Assembly (NCBI GenBank): GCA_036381015.1
Contig: DASVDR010000010.1
Location: 1 to 64,000, forward strand
Direction of reading: 5' to 3'
Source of the DNA: Gammaproteobacteria bacterium
Lineage (GTDB): Bacteria > Pseudomonadota > Gammaproteobacteria > Steroidobacterales > Rariloculaceae
Length of the DNA stretch: 64,000 nt
This document shows, one piece after another, positions 34,836-44,252 of this stretch (within the stretch, counting starts at the first letter, position 1; each line of letters begins with the position of its first letter). The notes under the pieces were generated by a model. The model was given only the letters and a program-made list of their open reading frames with translations. It searched no databases and was not told the origin of the DNA. The position numbers and the translations under genes were made by a program.

Positions 34836-36575
34836 GTGGAAATTTCCGTACCCGATCTCGGCGACGCCGGCGACGTAGAGATCACCGACATCCTCGTCAA
34901 GGTCGGCGACCGCATCGAGCCCGAAGACCCGCTCGTCAGCCTCGAAACCGAGAAGGCGACCGTGGACGTGCCGTCCCCGGCCGCCGGCGCCGTCGTCGAG
35001 ATCCGCGTCTCGGTCGGCGACCGCGTATCCACCGGCGACGTGCTGATGGTCGTCGACGGCGACACGGTGCGGGAGGGTGCCGACGCAGGGACGCAGGAGC
35101 CGGCGCCGAAAACCGGCGGCCCATCGCCGTCCGCAGCGAAGAGCGGCGCCTCCGACGACCCGCCCGCCGCGGCGGCGAGGCCGAAAGGCGGGGGCGGCAA
35201 CGGCGCTGCCGGGCGAGAGCCGAGCGGAGCGAAGGATGCAGCGGCGGCCGCCGGGGAGGTCCGGCCGAGATCGGTGACCGTGCCTGACCTCGGCGACTTC
35301 GCCGACGTCGAGGTGATCGAAGTGCTCGTCCGCGAGGGCGACGAGGTCGAGGCCGAGCAGGGGCTGATCACGCTCGAGACGGAGAAGGCGTCGATGGACG
35401 TGCCGGCGCCCGAGCCCGGCGTCGTGCTGTCCCTGAGCGTCGCGGTCGGCGACCGAGTGTCGGCGGGCGACGAGATTCTGAAGCTTCAGCCCCGGCTCGC
35501 ATCCGCGCCGCAGCCCGAGCCGCCGAAGAGCGCGCCGACGGCGATCGCCACGCGCTCGGCCGATGCGGCGGCGGTCCCATCCGAGGCTCCGGCGGCCGTC
35601 GGACCCCGGCGGGCGCCCGAGGCGGCGCCGGCCGCGCAGCCCCCGGTCCCCGCGCCGATCGACGAAAGGTCGTTCTCGCGTGCACACGCGAGCCCGTCGG
35701 TCCGCAAGCTCGCGCGCGAGCTCGGCGTGGATCTCGGGCGGGTGCGCGGCACCGGCCCCAAGGGGCGTATTCGCGCCGACGACGTCAAGTCGTTCGTCAA
35801 GGAGGCGCTCCGCGGCGGAGCCGGCGGCGGTGCGCTGCCCGCGCTTCCCGAGATCGACTTCGCGAAGTTCGGGGAGATCGAGCATCAGCCGCTCAGTCGG
35901 ATTCAGCGCATCTCCGCGCAGCGCCTGCACGCGAGCTGGGTGAACCTGCCGCATGTCACGCAGCACGACGAGGCCGACATCACGGAGCTCGAGGAAACCC
36001 GGCAGTCTCTGAAGGAGCAGGCCGCCGAGCGCGGCATCCGCCTCACGCCGCTCGCGTTCATTCTGCGCGCGTGCGTGCTCACGCTGGCCGAGTTCCCGCG
36101 CTTCAAGTCGTCGCTCGCGAAGGACGGCCAGACGCTGATCGTGAAGCGCTACACGCACCTCGGGTTCGCCGTCGACACGAAGAACGGACTGGTCGTCCCG
36201 GTGATCCGCGACGCGGACCGCAAGGACGTCTACGAGCTCGCCGCGGAGCTCGGCGCGCTCAGCGAGCGCGCGCGAGCCGGCAAGCTCGGGCCTGACGACA
36301 TGCAGGGCGGCGTGTTCACGGTTTCGAGCCTCGGCGGCATCGGCGGCACGTTCTTCACGCCGATCATCAACGCGCCCGAGGTCGCGATCCTCGGCGTGTC
36401 GCGCAACCAATGGCGGCCGGTCTGGCAAGACGGCCAGTTCGTGCCGCGCCTGATGCTGCCGCTCTCGCTCTCGTACGATCATCGCGTGATCGACGGCGCG
36501 GAGGCCGTGCGCTTCACGACCCGCCTCGCCGAGACGCTCGGTCAGGTCGACCGGCTGCTCGAGGCGATTCCATGA
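34836..36575 (+). CDS. aceF: Dihydrolipoyllysine-residue acetyltransferase (PDH E2)
   Basis: 579 residues. Two lipoyl domains come first: K40 in LETEKATVDVPSP, and a second near 155-185 with LETEKASMDVPAP. Ala/Pro-rich linkers separate them. The E1/E3-binding domain is ASPSVRKLARELGVDLGRVR. The catalytic domain ends with LSYDHRVIDGAEAVRFT, which has the HxxxD active-site motif. E2 transfers acetyl to CoA and forms the complex core. The start is GTG at 34836 (VEISVPDLGD). It overlaps lpdA by ATGA. Confidence 0.96.
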   Translation: MEISVPDLGDAGDVEITDILVKVGDRIEPEDPLVSLETEKATVDVPSPAAGAVVEIRVSVGDRVSTGDVLMVVDGDTVREGADAGTQEPAPKTGGPSPSAAKSGASDDPPAAAARPKGGGGNGAAGREPSGAKDAAAAAGEVRPRSVTVPDLGDFADVEVIEVLVREGDEVEAEQGLITLETEKASMDVPAPEPGVVLSLSVAVGDRVSAGDEILKLQPRLASAPQPEPPKSAPTAIATRSADAAAVPSEAPAAVGPRRAPEAAPAAQPPVPAPIDERSFSRAHASPSVRKLARELGVDLGRVRGTGPKGRIRADDVKSFVKEALRGGAGGGALPALPEIDFAKFGEIEHQPLSRIQRISAQRLHASWVNLPHVTQHDEADITELEETRQSLKEQAAERGIRLTPLAFILRACVLTLAEFPRFKSSLAKDGQTLIVKRYTHLGFAVDTKNGLVVPVIRDADRKDVYELAAELGALSERARAGKLGPDDMQGGVFTVSSLGGIGGTFFTPIINAPEVAILGVSRNQWRPVWQDGQFVPRLMLPLSLSYDHRVIDGAEAVRFTTRLAETLGQVDRLLEAIP

Positions 36576-38434
36576 GCGAGGCCGAGATCCGGGTCCCCGA
36601 TCTCGGGGACTTCGAGGCCGTCGACGTCATCGAGCTGCATGTCGCTGTCGGCGACCGCGTCGACAAGGAACACCCGCTGATCACGCTCGAGACGGACAAG
36701 GCGACGATGGACGTGCCGTCGCCGCAGGCCGGCGTCGTCAAGTCGGTCGGCGTCGAGGTCGGCGACAAGGTGTCCGCGGGCGATCTGATCGTCGTGCTCG
36801 ACCCGGAGGAGGCGGCAACGGAGGCGGGCGCGCCGCCGCCGGACGCCGGCAAGGCCGCCGGGGCGGCTTCGGGAGCGGGCGGGCCAGCGGCGCCTTCGCC
36901 CGAACCCGCCGTCGGCTCCGCCGACGTCGAGCCCGCGACCCGCGAAGCGCGCGGCCCCGGGCCCGGCCGGACGGGGAACGGGCCGGAACGCGCCCCGGGC
37001 GCGAGGGCGCTCGCGGAAGCGGCCGCGGGCGGCGGCAAGCGCCTCGCGGTGCTCGGCTCGGGCCCCGGCGGCTACACCGCGGCGTTCCGCGCCGCGGATC
37101 TCGGGCTCGAGGTCACGCTGATCGAGCGCTGGCCGGCGCTCGGCGGCGTCTGCCTGAACGTCGGCTGTATTCCGTCGAAGGCCCTGCTCCATGCGGCCCG
37201 CGTCATCGAGGAGACGAGGGAGATGAGCGCGCACGGCATCGAGTTCGGCTCGCCTCGAATCGATACCGGCAAGCTCCGGGAGTGGAAGAACGGCGTCGTC
37301 GGGCAGCTCACGAAGGGCCTCGGCACGATGGCGAAGCAGCGCAACGTCCGGGTCGTTCAGGGCACGGGTCGCTTCGCCGCGCACGACCGCATCGAGGTCG
37401 AGCGCGACGGCAAGACGGAAAGCGTGACGTTCGATCAGTGCATCATCGCGGCCGGCTCCGAGCCCGCGCGGCTGCCGGGCTTGCCGGACGATCCGCGGAT
37501 CATGGATTCGACGTCGGCGCTCGAGCTCGAGGAGCTGCCGAAGCGGCTTCTCGTCGTCGGCGGCGGCATCATCGGGCTCGAGATGGCGACCGTGTACGAC
37601 GCGCTCGGCGTCGAGGTCTCGATCGTCGAGCTCACGAAGACGTTGATCCCGGGCTGCGATCGCGATCTCGTGCGGCCGCTGCAGAAGCGGCTCGAGGCGC
37701 GGTACGGAGCGATCATGCTCGGCACCCGGGTCGTCGAGATGACGCCCGGGAAGGACGGGATCGCGGTCCGTTTCGAGGGCGACGCGGCGCCGGCCGAGCC
37801 CGAGGTCTACGGCCGTGTGCTCGTCGCCGTCGGCCGCCGGCCGAACGGCCGGGAAATTCGTGCCGAGGCGGCCGGTGTTCACGTCGACGAGCGGGGCTTC
37901 ATCCCGGTCGACAAGCAGATGCGGACGAACGTCGCGCATATCTTCGCGATCGGCGACATCGTCGGCGCGCCGATGCTCGCGCACAAGGCGACGCACGAGG
38001 GCAAGGTCGCGGCCGAGGCGGCCGCCGGCCACAAAAGCTTCTTCGATGCCCGCGTGATCCCGTCGGTCGCCTATACGGATCCGGAGATCGCGTGGGTCGG
38101 TCTCACGGAGGACGAGGCGAAGGCCGGCAAGGTCCCGTACGAGAAGGGCGTGTTCCCATGGGCCGCGAGCGGCCGGTCTCTGTCGCTCGGCCGCTCCGAG
38201 GGCTCGACCAAGCTGCTGTTCGATCCCGAGTCGAAGCGCCTGCTCGGCGCCGGCATCGTCGGTCCGAACGCCGGCGACCTGATCGCCGAGGCGGCGCTCG
38301 CGATCGAGATGGGCTGCGACGCGGAGGACATCGGCCTCACCGTTCACCCGCATCCGACGCTCTCGGAGACGATTGCATTCGCGGCCGAGGTCGCGGCCGG
38401 CACCGTCACCGACCTGTACGTCCCGAAGCGCTGA
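36572..38434 (+). CDS. lpdA: Dihydrolipoyl dehydrogenase (E3) with N-terminal lipoyl domain
   Basis: 620 residues, about 145 longer than a standard E3, because a lipoyl domain (1-80, K43 in LETDKATMDVPSP) and an Ala/Gly/Pro linker precede the flavoenzyme. E3 reoxidises dihydrolipoate with NAD+. FAD motif VLGSGPGGYTAAFRA, redox disulfide GGVCLNVGCIPSKALL, NAD motif VVGGGIIGLEMATVY, and the active-site base in VHPHPTLSETIAF are present. ATGA overlap with aceF. Lipoyl-E3 fusions are known in Neisseria and some other proteobacteria. Confidence 0.95.
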   Translation: MSEAEIRVPDLGDFEAVDVIELHVAVGDRVDKEHPLITLETDKATMDVPSPQAGVVKSVGVEVGDKVSAGDLIVVLDPEEAATEAGAPPPDAGKAAGAASGAGGPAAPSPEPAVGSADVEPATREARGPGPGRTGNGPERAPGARALAEAAAGGGKRLAVLGSGPGGYTAAFRAADLGLEVTLIERWPALGGVCLNVGCIPSKALLHAARVIEETREMSAHGIEFGSPRIDTGKLREWKNGVVGQLTKGLGTMAKQRNVRVVQGTGRFAAHDRIEVERDGKTESVTFDQCIIAAGSEPARLPGLPDDPRIMDSTSALELEELPKRLLVVGGGIIGLEMATVYDALGVEVSIVELTKTLIPGCDRDLVRPLQKRLEARYGAIMLGTRVVEMTPGKDGIAVRFEGDAAPAEPEVYGRVLVAVGRRPNGREIRAEAAGVHVDERGFIPVDKQMRTNVAHIFAIGDIVGAPMLAHKATHEGKVAAEAAAGHKSFFDARVIPSVAYTDPEIAWVGLTEDEAKAGKVPYEKGVFPWAASGRSLSLGRSEGSTKLLFDPESKRLLGAGIVGPNAGDLIAEAALAIEMGCDAEDIGLTVHPHPTLSETIAFAAEVAAGTVTDLYVPKR

Positions 38435-39116
38435 CGGCAGCACGCTTCGGACGGGCGTTCGATCGTGCCCGCCCGTCCGCCGCCGGCAACGTCTTCGCCT
38501 TGTACTCGCAGAGGTCCGCGATCAGGCATTCCGGGCAGTTCGGCTTGCGCGCCTTGCAGACGTAGCGCCCGTGCAGGATCAGCCAGTGGTGGACGTTCTT
38601 CTTGAACTCGTCCGGCGTGACCTTGACGAGCTTGTCCTCGACGTCCCGCGGCGTCTTGCCGGGGGCGAGATTCGTGCGGTTCGCGACCCTGAAGATATGA
38701 GTGTCGACCGCGATCGCCGGCTCGCCGAACGCGGTGTTCAGGATCACGTTCGCCGTCTTGCGGCCGACGCCCGGCAGAGCCTCGAGCGCTTCGCGGTCAC
38801 GCGGCACTTCGCCGCCGTGCCGCTCGACGAGCGCCTCGCAGGTGCGGATCAGGTTGCGCGCCTTCGTGTTGAAGAAGTTCAGCGTGTTGATGTAACGCTT
38901 CAACCCTTCCTCGCCGAGCGCCAGCATCTGCTGCGGCGTGCGCGCGACGGGGAACAGCTTCGCCGTGGCCTTGTTCACGCCGACGTCGGTGGATTGCGCC
39001 GAAAGGACGACCGCGACGAGGAGCTCGAACGGCGAGCCGAACTCGAGCTCCGTCGTGGGGCTCGGGTCGTGACGCGCGAAGCGCTCGAAGATCGCCCTGC
39101 GCTTCGCCGGATTCAC
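38406..39116 (-). CDS. nth: Endonuclease III
   Basis: 236 residues. Nth removes oxidised pyrimidines and cleaves abasic sites. Catalytic Lys is in the HhH loop ALPGVGRKTANVIL and catalytic Asp in AVDTHIFRVANR. The [4Fe-4S] ligands follow as C-x6-C-x2-C-x5-C in CKARKPNCPECLIADLC. A basic 25-residue tail overlaps the 3' end of lpdA by 29 bases in the opposite direction. The GTG start overlaps the rnfE stop as GTGA, so nth is the last gene of the metG-rnf string. Confidence 0.95.
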   Translation of the reverse strand: MNPAKRRAIFERFARHDPSPTTELEFGSPFELLVAVVLSAQSTDVGVNKATAKLFPVARTPQQMLALGEEGLKRYINTLNFFNTKARNLIRTCEALVERHGGEVPRDREALEALPGVGRKTANVILNTAFGEPAIAVDTHIFRVANRTNLAPGKTPRDVEDKLVKVTPDEFKKNVHHWLILHGRYVCKARKPNCPECLIADLCEYKAKTLPAADGRARSNARPKRAAVSASGRTGR

Positions 39117-39901
39117 GGGGCGCGGTCCTCGCTCGACGCGGGTTCCTCCGCGATCGGCAGCCTCGACGGGTCGGGCTCGCGGGTCAGCAGATTGCGAATC
39201 GCGAGCAGCACGGCCAGCCCGAAAAACGCGCCGGGCGGCAGGACCGCGGCGAGCACGCCGTCGAACGGCAAGTCGATCCGGAACGGATCTTCGCCGCCGC
39301 CGAGCAGCAGACCGGTGCCCGCGAGCAGCGTGCCTTGACCGGCCGCCTCCCGCAGCGCGCCGAGCGCGACCAGCACGAGGCAGAACCCGAGCCCGGTGGC
39401 GAACCCCGAGCAGGCCGAGATCCAGACCGGCCTGCGGCTCGCTACCGTCTCGGCTTGCGCCAGGATGGCGCAGTTCGTGACGATCAACGGGATGAAGAGC
39501 CCGAGCACCTCGTGCAAGTCGTGAAGAAACGCATTCGTCAGCAAGTCGATGCAGGTCACCAGAGACGCGATGATCAGCACGAACAGCGGGATCCTGACGA
39601 CGGGCACGAGCGAACGCCGCATCGCGGAGATCACCGCGTTCGTGACGACGAGCACGGCCGTGGTGGCGACGCCGAGCGCGAAACCGTAGACGGCCGTCGT
39701 CGTGATCGCGAGCAGCGGGCAAAGGCCGAGAAGCTGCACGAGCACCGGGTTGCTGCTCCAGAGCCCGGCGAAAAGCGCGCCGCGCAGCACTCCGGCCGGC
39801 GCGTCCTGCTGCGTGGTGGCGTAAAGAACGCCTTGCATGCCCGACTGCATGTCCGGCATCTGTTGCAGGATTTGCACGTTTTGCCTATCCGGCACCGTCA
39901 T
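39113..39901 (-). CDS. rnfE: Rnf complex subunit E
   Basis: 262 residues with about six membrane helices. PVLVQLLGLCPLLAITTTAV carries the conserved Cys of the RnfA/E pair, and LGLFIPLIVTNCAILAQAE the second. RnfA and RnfE pack together around an intramembrane iron centre. About 40 N-terminal residues look extra; internal ATGs could be the true start. ATGA overlap with rnfG upstream. Confidence 0.92.
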   Translation of the reverse strand: MTVPDRQNVQILQQMPDMQSGMQGVLYATTQQDAPAGVLRGALFAGLWSSNPVLVQLLGLCPLLAITTTAVYGFALGVATTAVLVVTNAVISAMRRSLVPVVRIPLFVLIIASLVTCIDLLTNAFLHDLHEVLGLFIPLIVTNCAILAQAETVASRRPVWISACSGFATGLGFCLVLVALGALREAAGQGTLLAGTGLLLGGGEDPFRIDLPFDGVLAAVLPPGAFFGLAVLLAIRNLLTREPDPSRLPIAEEPASSEDRAP

Positions 39902-40524
39902 TGCGCTTCGGCGTACAGCTCGTCGTGATGGCGCTCGAAGTATAGCAGCGTGTTGCGGACGGCCCCGACGACGGCGCGCGGAGTGATGGTCGCGCCGGTG
40001 AGGGAGTCGAACGCCCCGCCGTCCTTGTCCACGGCCCATTGCGCGAGCGGCGGGTCGCCGAGCTTCTTGCCGTCGAACTGGAGGATCCAATCGGACTTGC
40101 GCAGCTCGATCGCGTCGCCGAGCCCGGGCGTCTCCCGATGGCTCAGCACACGCACGCCGGTCAGCACGCCTTCGGGCGACACGCCGACGAGGAGCCTGAT
40201 CGGCGCGTTGTAGCCGTCGGGCGCAACCGGCGCGAAGATCACGGCCGCGGGCTTGCCGTCGTCGGCGACGACGAACACGTCGATCGGATTGTCGCTTCCG
40301 AGGAGCTCCCGGTCGGTGGCCGTGATGTGCGTCGGCACGAGCCCGCGCTCTCGAAGCTCGGGGTCGAGCACGCTGTAGAGGCTTTGGAGAAGGCGTTCCC
40401 GCTCGTTTTCGAGGATCCGCTCGCGGCTCAGCTCGTAGCTCGTCGTGACGAGCAGCGCCGCGCCCGCCGCGACGAGGCCGACGAGCAGCAGCGTCACGAG
40501 CGGCTTACCCTGCGGAGTGTCCAT
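39898..40524 (-). CDS. rnfG: Rnf complex subunit G (FMN-binding)
   Basis: 208 residues. One N-terminal membrane helix (LVTLLLVGLVAAGAALLVTT) anchors a periplasmic FMN-binding domain. The covalent flavinylation motif is SLTGATITPRAVV, in which the Thr of GATIT is the expected FMN-phosphate attachment site. VSPEGVLTGVRVLSHRETPG is typical of the family. Overlaps rnfD by 20 bases and rnfE by 4. Confidence 0.93.
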   Translation of the reverse strand: MDTPQGKPLVTLLLVGLVAAGAALLVTTSYELSRERILENERERLLQSLYSVLDPELRERGLVPTHITATDRELLGSDNPIDVFVVADDGKPAAVIFAPVAPDGYNAPIRLLVGVSPEGVLTGVRVLSHRETPGLGDAIELRKSDWILQFDGKKLGDPPLAQWAVDKDGGAFDSLTGATITPRAVVGAVRNTLLYFERHHDELYAEAQ

Positions 40525-41545
40525 AGATGCGCGGCTGCGTGTACCGGTCGATCAGCGGCACGGCGGCGTTCATCAGCAGCACCGCGAAGGCGAGACCGTC
40601 CGGGTACCCACCCCAGGTTCGAATCGCGTAAGTCAGGACGCCGATTCCGGCGCCGTAAACGAGCCGGCCCCGGTCGCTGGTCGCGGCCGAGACCGGATCC
40701 GTGGCGATGAAGAACGCCCCGAGCATCGCGGCGCCGCTGAAGAGATGGAAGGCCGGCGAAGGGAAACGGCTCGAGTCGAGCAGGTGCAGCAGCCCCGCGG
40801 GCACCAGCAGGCCGGCAAGCACGGCGACCGGAATCTGCCAGCGGATGATCCCGGCGTACAGGAGATACAGTCCGCCGAGCGCGATGAAGTTGTTGACCCA
40901 TTCCCAGCCGCGGCCGCCGAACGTGCCGATCAGCGACAGACCCCGCAGCTCTTCGAACGTGCGCTGAGAGCGGAGGCCTTCCTTGACGGTGTCGAGCGGC
41001 GTCGCCCTTGTGAGCGCGTCGAGCGACTGCGATGGCGGCAGCTCCTCGTACAGGCTGTAGCGGAGCGTGCCGACGAAGCCGAGCGGCCGATAGTCGATGT
41101 CCCCCATCCGCGGCGGGACCCACTGCGTCATTTGGATCGGAAAGGACACGAGCAGCAGCACGTAGGCCACCATCGCCGGGTTGAACAGGTTCTTGCCGAG
41201 GCCGCCGTAAAGCTGCTTCGCGAGCGCGATGCCGACGAAGCCGCCGAGGGCGGGGATCCACCACGGCAGGAGCGGCGGGAGCGCGAACGCAAGCAGCGCG
41301 GCGGTCACGAGGGCGCTGCAGTCCCGGAGCGCGCGCCGCGTGGGGCGGCGGCGCAGCTTCAAGATCGCCGCCTCGGTGACGAGGGCCGCGAGGGCCGCGA
41401 TCACGAAGTTGATCAGCAGCCCGAAGCCGAAGAACCAAGTGTAGGCGGCGGCCGCCGGGACGAGCGCGAGCAGCACCCGCCGCATGATCTGCGGCACGCC
41501 TCTGACGGGAACGGCGTGCGGCGGCGCCGCGGTCTCGAACTTCAC
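40505..41545 (-). CDS. rnfD: Rnf complex subunit D
   Basis: 346 residues, polytopic. The GTG at 41545 gives VKFETAAPPHAVPVRGVPQI, matching the family N-terminus; longer frames upstream run over rnfC. GLGKNLFNPAMVAYVLLLVS and FFIATDPVSAATSDRGRLVY are hallmarks; the latter region holds the Thr used for covalent FMN. RnfD is a quinone/flavin membrane subunit related to NqrB. Confidence 0.93.
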   Translation of the reverse strand: MKFETAAPPHAVPVRGVPQIMRRVLLALVPAAAAYTWFFGFGLLINFVIAALAALVTEAAILKLRRRPTRRALRDCSALVTAALLAFALPPLLPWWIPALGGFVGIALAKQLYGGLGKNLFNPAMVAYVLLLVSFPIQMTQWVPPRMGDIDYRPLGFVGTLRYSLYEELPPSQSLDALTRATPLDTVKEGLRSQRTFEELRGLSLIGTFGGRGWEWVNNFIALGGLYLLYAGIIRWQIPVAVLAGLLVPAGLLHLLDSSRFPSPAFHLFSGAAMLGAFFIATDPVSAATSDRGRLVYGAGIGVLTYAIRTWGGYPDGLAFAVLLMNAAVPLIDRYTQPRIYGHSAG

Positions 41546-41571
41546 GTCACCCGTCTCCGAGCGGCTCGCCG

Positions 41572-43098
41572 TCAGACATTGCGGCTCTTGCGGCGTCTCG
41601 CCCGCTCGACCGCGGCCTCGATGGCCTCGCGGCGGGCCGCTTCGTCCGCGCGCAGCTTGGCCTTCAGGGCTTCCTGCGCCGCGCGGGCGCGGCTCTCGGC
41701 GTCTTCGATCCGACGCTCGCGGCGGCGGTAGCGCTCCTCCGACTCGGCGGACAATTCGAGGCGGCGGACGTGGGCGGCATGCGCGCGCTTCGCCGCGCGG
41801 AACCGCTCGGTCAGGACGATGTGGCTCGGGCAGACGACGTCGCAGCAGCCGCATTCGATGCAGTCGTCGAGGCCGAGCGCCTCGAGCCGGGCGAAATCGC
41901 CGGCACCGGCGGCGACGAGGAGCTCCTGCGGCTGAAGCCGCGCCGGGCACGCGGACGCACAGTCGCCGCAGCGAATGCACGCCCATTCCTCGAAGCTCTG
42001 CCGGACTTCGCCCGGGCCGGCGGCGACGATGCAGCTCGTGGCCTTCGTGATCGGCAGGTCGTCGCTCGGCAACGCGTAGCCCATCATGCTGCCGCCGTGG
42101 ATGAGCCGCGCCACGTCCGGGCGGTAGCCGCCGCATTGCTCTATCAACCATCCGATCGGCGCGCCGATCGGCGCTTCGACATTTCGGGGCCGCGCCACGC
42201 CCTGACCCGTGATCGTGACGATGCGTGAGGTGAGCGGCTCACCGCGCGTCGCGAGGCGGTGCAGCGCGAACGCCGTGCCGACGTTCTGGCACACGTAGCC
42301 GATCGCGCTCGGAAACTCGCCGCTCGGGACCTCTTCCGCGGTCAAGAGCTCGACCAGCTGGCGCTCGCCGCCGGCCGGGTAGATCGTCGGGACCTCGGCG
42401 AGGCGCAGGCGCGGGTCGCCGGCCGCGCGCGCGGCCGCGCCGATCGCCTCGATCGCACGCGGCTTGTCGCGCTCGATCACGAGGATGCAGACCGGCGCGC
42501 CGACGAGATCGCACATCAGCAGCGCCCCGGCGACGATCTCTTCCGGCGCCTCGCGCATCAGCATGTCGTCGCAGCTGATGTACGGCTCGCATTCCGCGCC
42601 GTTGACGATCAGCGCCTTGCAGCGGCCGGCGACCGCCGCGAGCTTGGCGGCCGTCGGGAAGACGGCTCCGCCGAGGCCCGCGAGCCCGCCCTCGGCGATG
42701 CGCTCGATCCGCGCGGTCGCCGACTCGGGCCACCCCAGGGGCTCGGACGGCGCCGCGCGCCTGTCCTCGCCGTCCGTTTCGATCACGATGCAGAGGGAGC
42801 GCCGTAGTCGGCTCCCGGTCGGCACGAGCCGCTCCTCGATCGCGCGGACACGGCCCGAGCTCGAAGCGTGCACGGCCGCCGACGGCATGTCGCCGGCCGC
42901 CGCCACGGTCTCGCCTTTCGCGACTTCCCGGCCGACGTCGACGATCGGCACGGCCGGGTTGCCGCCGTGCTGGTGCAGCGGAAGGATCAGCTCCGGCGGA
43001 ACGAGCCCGCGCAGAATCGGCTCGGTCGTCGACTCCGACTTGTGCGCGAGCAGCCGCAGGCCGCCGGTCAGCCTGCGATCGGGCGTGAGCTCAAGCAT
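41572..43098 (-). CDS. rnfC: Rnf complex subunit C (NADH-binding, Fe-S)
   Basis: 508 residues. The NADH/FMN-binding region includes GGLAGLGGAVFPTAAKLA and LIVNGAECEPYISCDDML. Two [4Fe-4S] motifs follow: CIRCGDCASACP and CIECGCCDVVCP. The C-terminal 90 residues are a highly charged Arg/Glu/Ala coiled coil, as in other gammaproteobacterial RnfC/RsxC but shorter than in E. coli. RnfC is the peripheral electron-input subunit. It overlaps rnfB by 8 bases. Confidence 0.95.
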   Translation of the reverse strand: MLELTPDRRLTGGLRLLAHKSESTTEPILRGLVPPELILPLHQHGGNPAVPIVDVGREVAKGETVAAAGDMPSAAVHASSSGRVRAIEERLVPTGSRLRRSLCIVIETDGEDRRAAPSEPLGWPESATARIERIAEGGLAGLGGAVFPTAAKLAAVAGRCKALIVNGAECEPYISCDDMLMREAPEEIVAGALLMCDLVGAPVCILVIERDKPRAIEAIGAAARAAGDPRLRLAEVPTIYPAGGERQLVELLTAEEVPSGEFPSAIGYVCQNVGTAFALHRLATRGEPLTSRIVTITGQGVARPRNVEAPIGAPIGWLIEQCGGYRPDVARLIHGGSMMGYALPSDDLPITKATSCIVAAGPGEVRQSFEEWACIRCGDCASACPARLQPQELLVAAGAGDFARLEALGLDDCIECGCCDVVCPSHIVLTERFRAAKRAHAAHVRRLELSAESEERYRRRERRIEDAESRARAAQEALKAKLRADEAARREAIEAAVERARRRKSRNV

Positions 43099-43588
43099 CG
43101 CGCGGCACCAGCTCGACGCAATCCACGGGGCACGGCGGCAAGCAGAGCTCGCACCCCGTGCAATGGCGCGCGATCACCGTGTGCATCATGTGCGGGATGC
43201 CGACGATCGCATCCACCGGGCAGGCTCGGGCGCAGAGATTGCAGCCGATGCAGGCCTCCTCGTCGATACGTGCGACGCGGCTCATGCTTGCGCGGCCGAG
43301 GCTCGAATCGAGCGGCTTCGGCTCGCGGCCGAGCAGCGCCGCGAGATCCCGAATCGTCGTCTCACCGCCGGGCGGGCAGCGATTGATGTCGGTGGAACCG
43401 TTCACGATCGCTTCGGCATACGGGCGGCAGCCGGGATAGCCGCACTGGGCGCACTGGATGCGAGGCAGCAGGCGCTCGACCCGCTCCACGGCACCGTCGT
43501 CGTCGCCGGGCAGCAGCCGGGACGCGGCGAGCAGCGTGGCGGCCAGCGCGAGGGCGAGTCCCGTCAGAATGATGACACCGGTGAACAT
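43091..43588 (-). CDS. rnfB: Rnf complex subunit B (ferredoxin-like)
   Basis: 165 residues. An N-terminal membrane anchor is followed by the four-Cys Fe-S motif IQCAQCGYPGCRPYAEAI with its fourth Cys in INRCPPGGE. Two ferredoxin-type [4Fe-4S] clusters follow: CIGCNLCARACP and CTGCELCLPPCP. RnfB exchanges electrons with soluble ferredoxin. It begins 33 bases after rnfA. Confidence 0.95.
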   Translation of the reverse strand: MFTGVIILTGLALALAATLLAASRLLPGDDDGAVERVERLLPRIQCAQCGYPGCRPYAEAIVNGSTDINRCPPGGETTIRDLAALLGREPKPLDSSLGRASMSRVARIDEEACIGCNLCARACPVDAIVGIPHMMHTVIARHCTGCELCLPPCPVDCVELVPRDA

Positions 43589-43621
43589 GAAAAGGGACGG
43601 GGCCTGGAAGGGAGCCGCTAC

Positions 43622-44200
43622 TCACAGCCGGGCGAAGCCGGCGAATCCCAGGAACGCGAGCGACATGATACCCGCAGTGACGAACGCGATGGCATTGCCG
43701 CGAAACGGACGCGGCACGTCCGCACGATCGAGCCGCTCGCGCAGGCCGGCGAGCATCGCGAGCACGATTCCGAAGCCCAGGGCGGCGCCGGCACCGTAGA
43801 ACAGCGCCGCGACCAGGCTGCGGCTCGCGGTGGAGTTCAGGAGCGCGACCCCGAGCACGGCGCAGTTGCTGGCGATCAGCGGGATGTAGAGCCCGAGCAC
43901 GCGGTAGAGCATCGGCGACAGCCGCCGCACGAGAATCTCGGTGAGCTGAACGGCCCCGCCGATCACCAGGATGAAGGCGATCAGGCGCAAATGCTCGAGG
44001 TCGAACGGGATCAGGAGCAGGCTGTCGACGAGGTAGCTCAGCCCCGAGGCCGTGGTCAGCACGAGCCCGGTGGCGAGCGCCATGCCCACCGCGCCTTCCA
44101 CGCGTCGCGACGCGCCCATGAACGGGCATAGGCCGAGGAACTGCACGAGCACGAAGTTGTTGACCAGCGCGGCCGCGATGATGATCAGCAAAAGCTCCAT
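43622..44200 (-). CDS. rnfA: Rnf complex subunit A
   Basis: 192 residues, six membrane helices. NNFVLVQFLGLCPFMGASRR and GLYIPLIASNCAVLGVALLN are the two conserved Cys-bearing segments that, with RnfE, coordinate the intramembrane iron centre. First rnf gene, 52 bases after the metG stop on the same strand. The A-B-C-D-G-E order is complete. Confidence 0.96.
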   Translation of the reverse strand: MELLLIIIAAALVNNFVLVQFLGLCPFMGASRRVEGAVGMALATGLVLTTASGLSYLVDSLLLIPFDLEHLRLIAFILVIGGAVQLTEILVRRLSPMLYRVLGLYIPLIASNCAVLGVALLNSTASRSLVAALFYGAGAALGFGIVLAMLAGLRERLDRADVPRPFRGNAIAFVTAGIMSLAFLGFAGFARL

Positions 44201-44252
44201 GGTCGCCTCGTTCCGTCCGTGGGCCGCACCTCGAGCCGTGCGCGCGAGCTTC

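Noticed and set aside
34617-38443. Two long minus-strand frames opposite aceF and lpdA
   Set aside because: Arg/Asp/Ala-rich shadow translations with no domains; the sense genes are clear.
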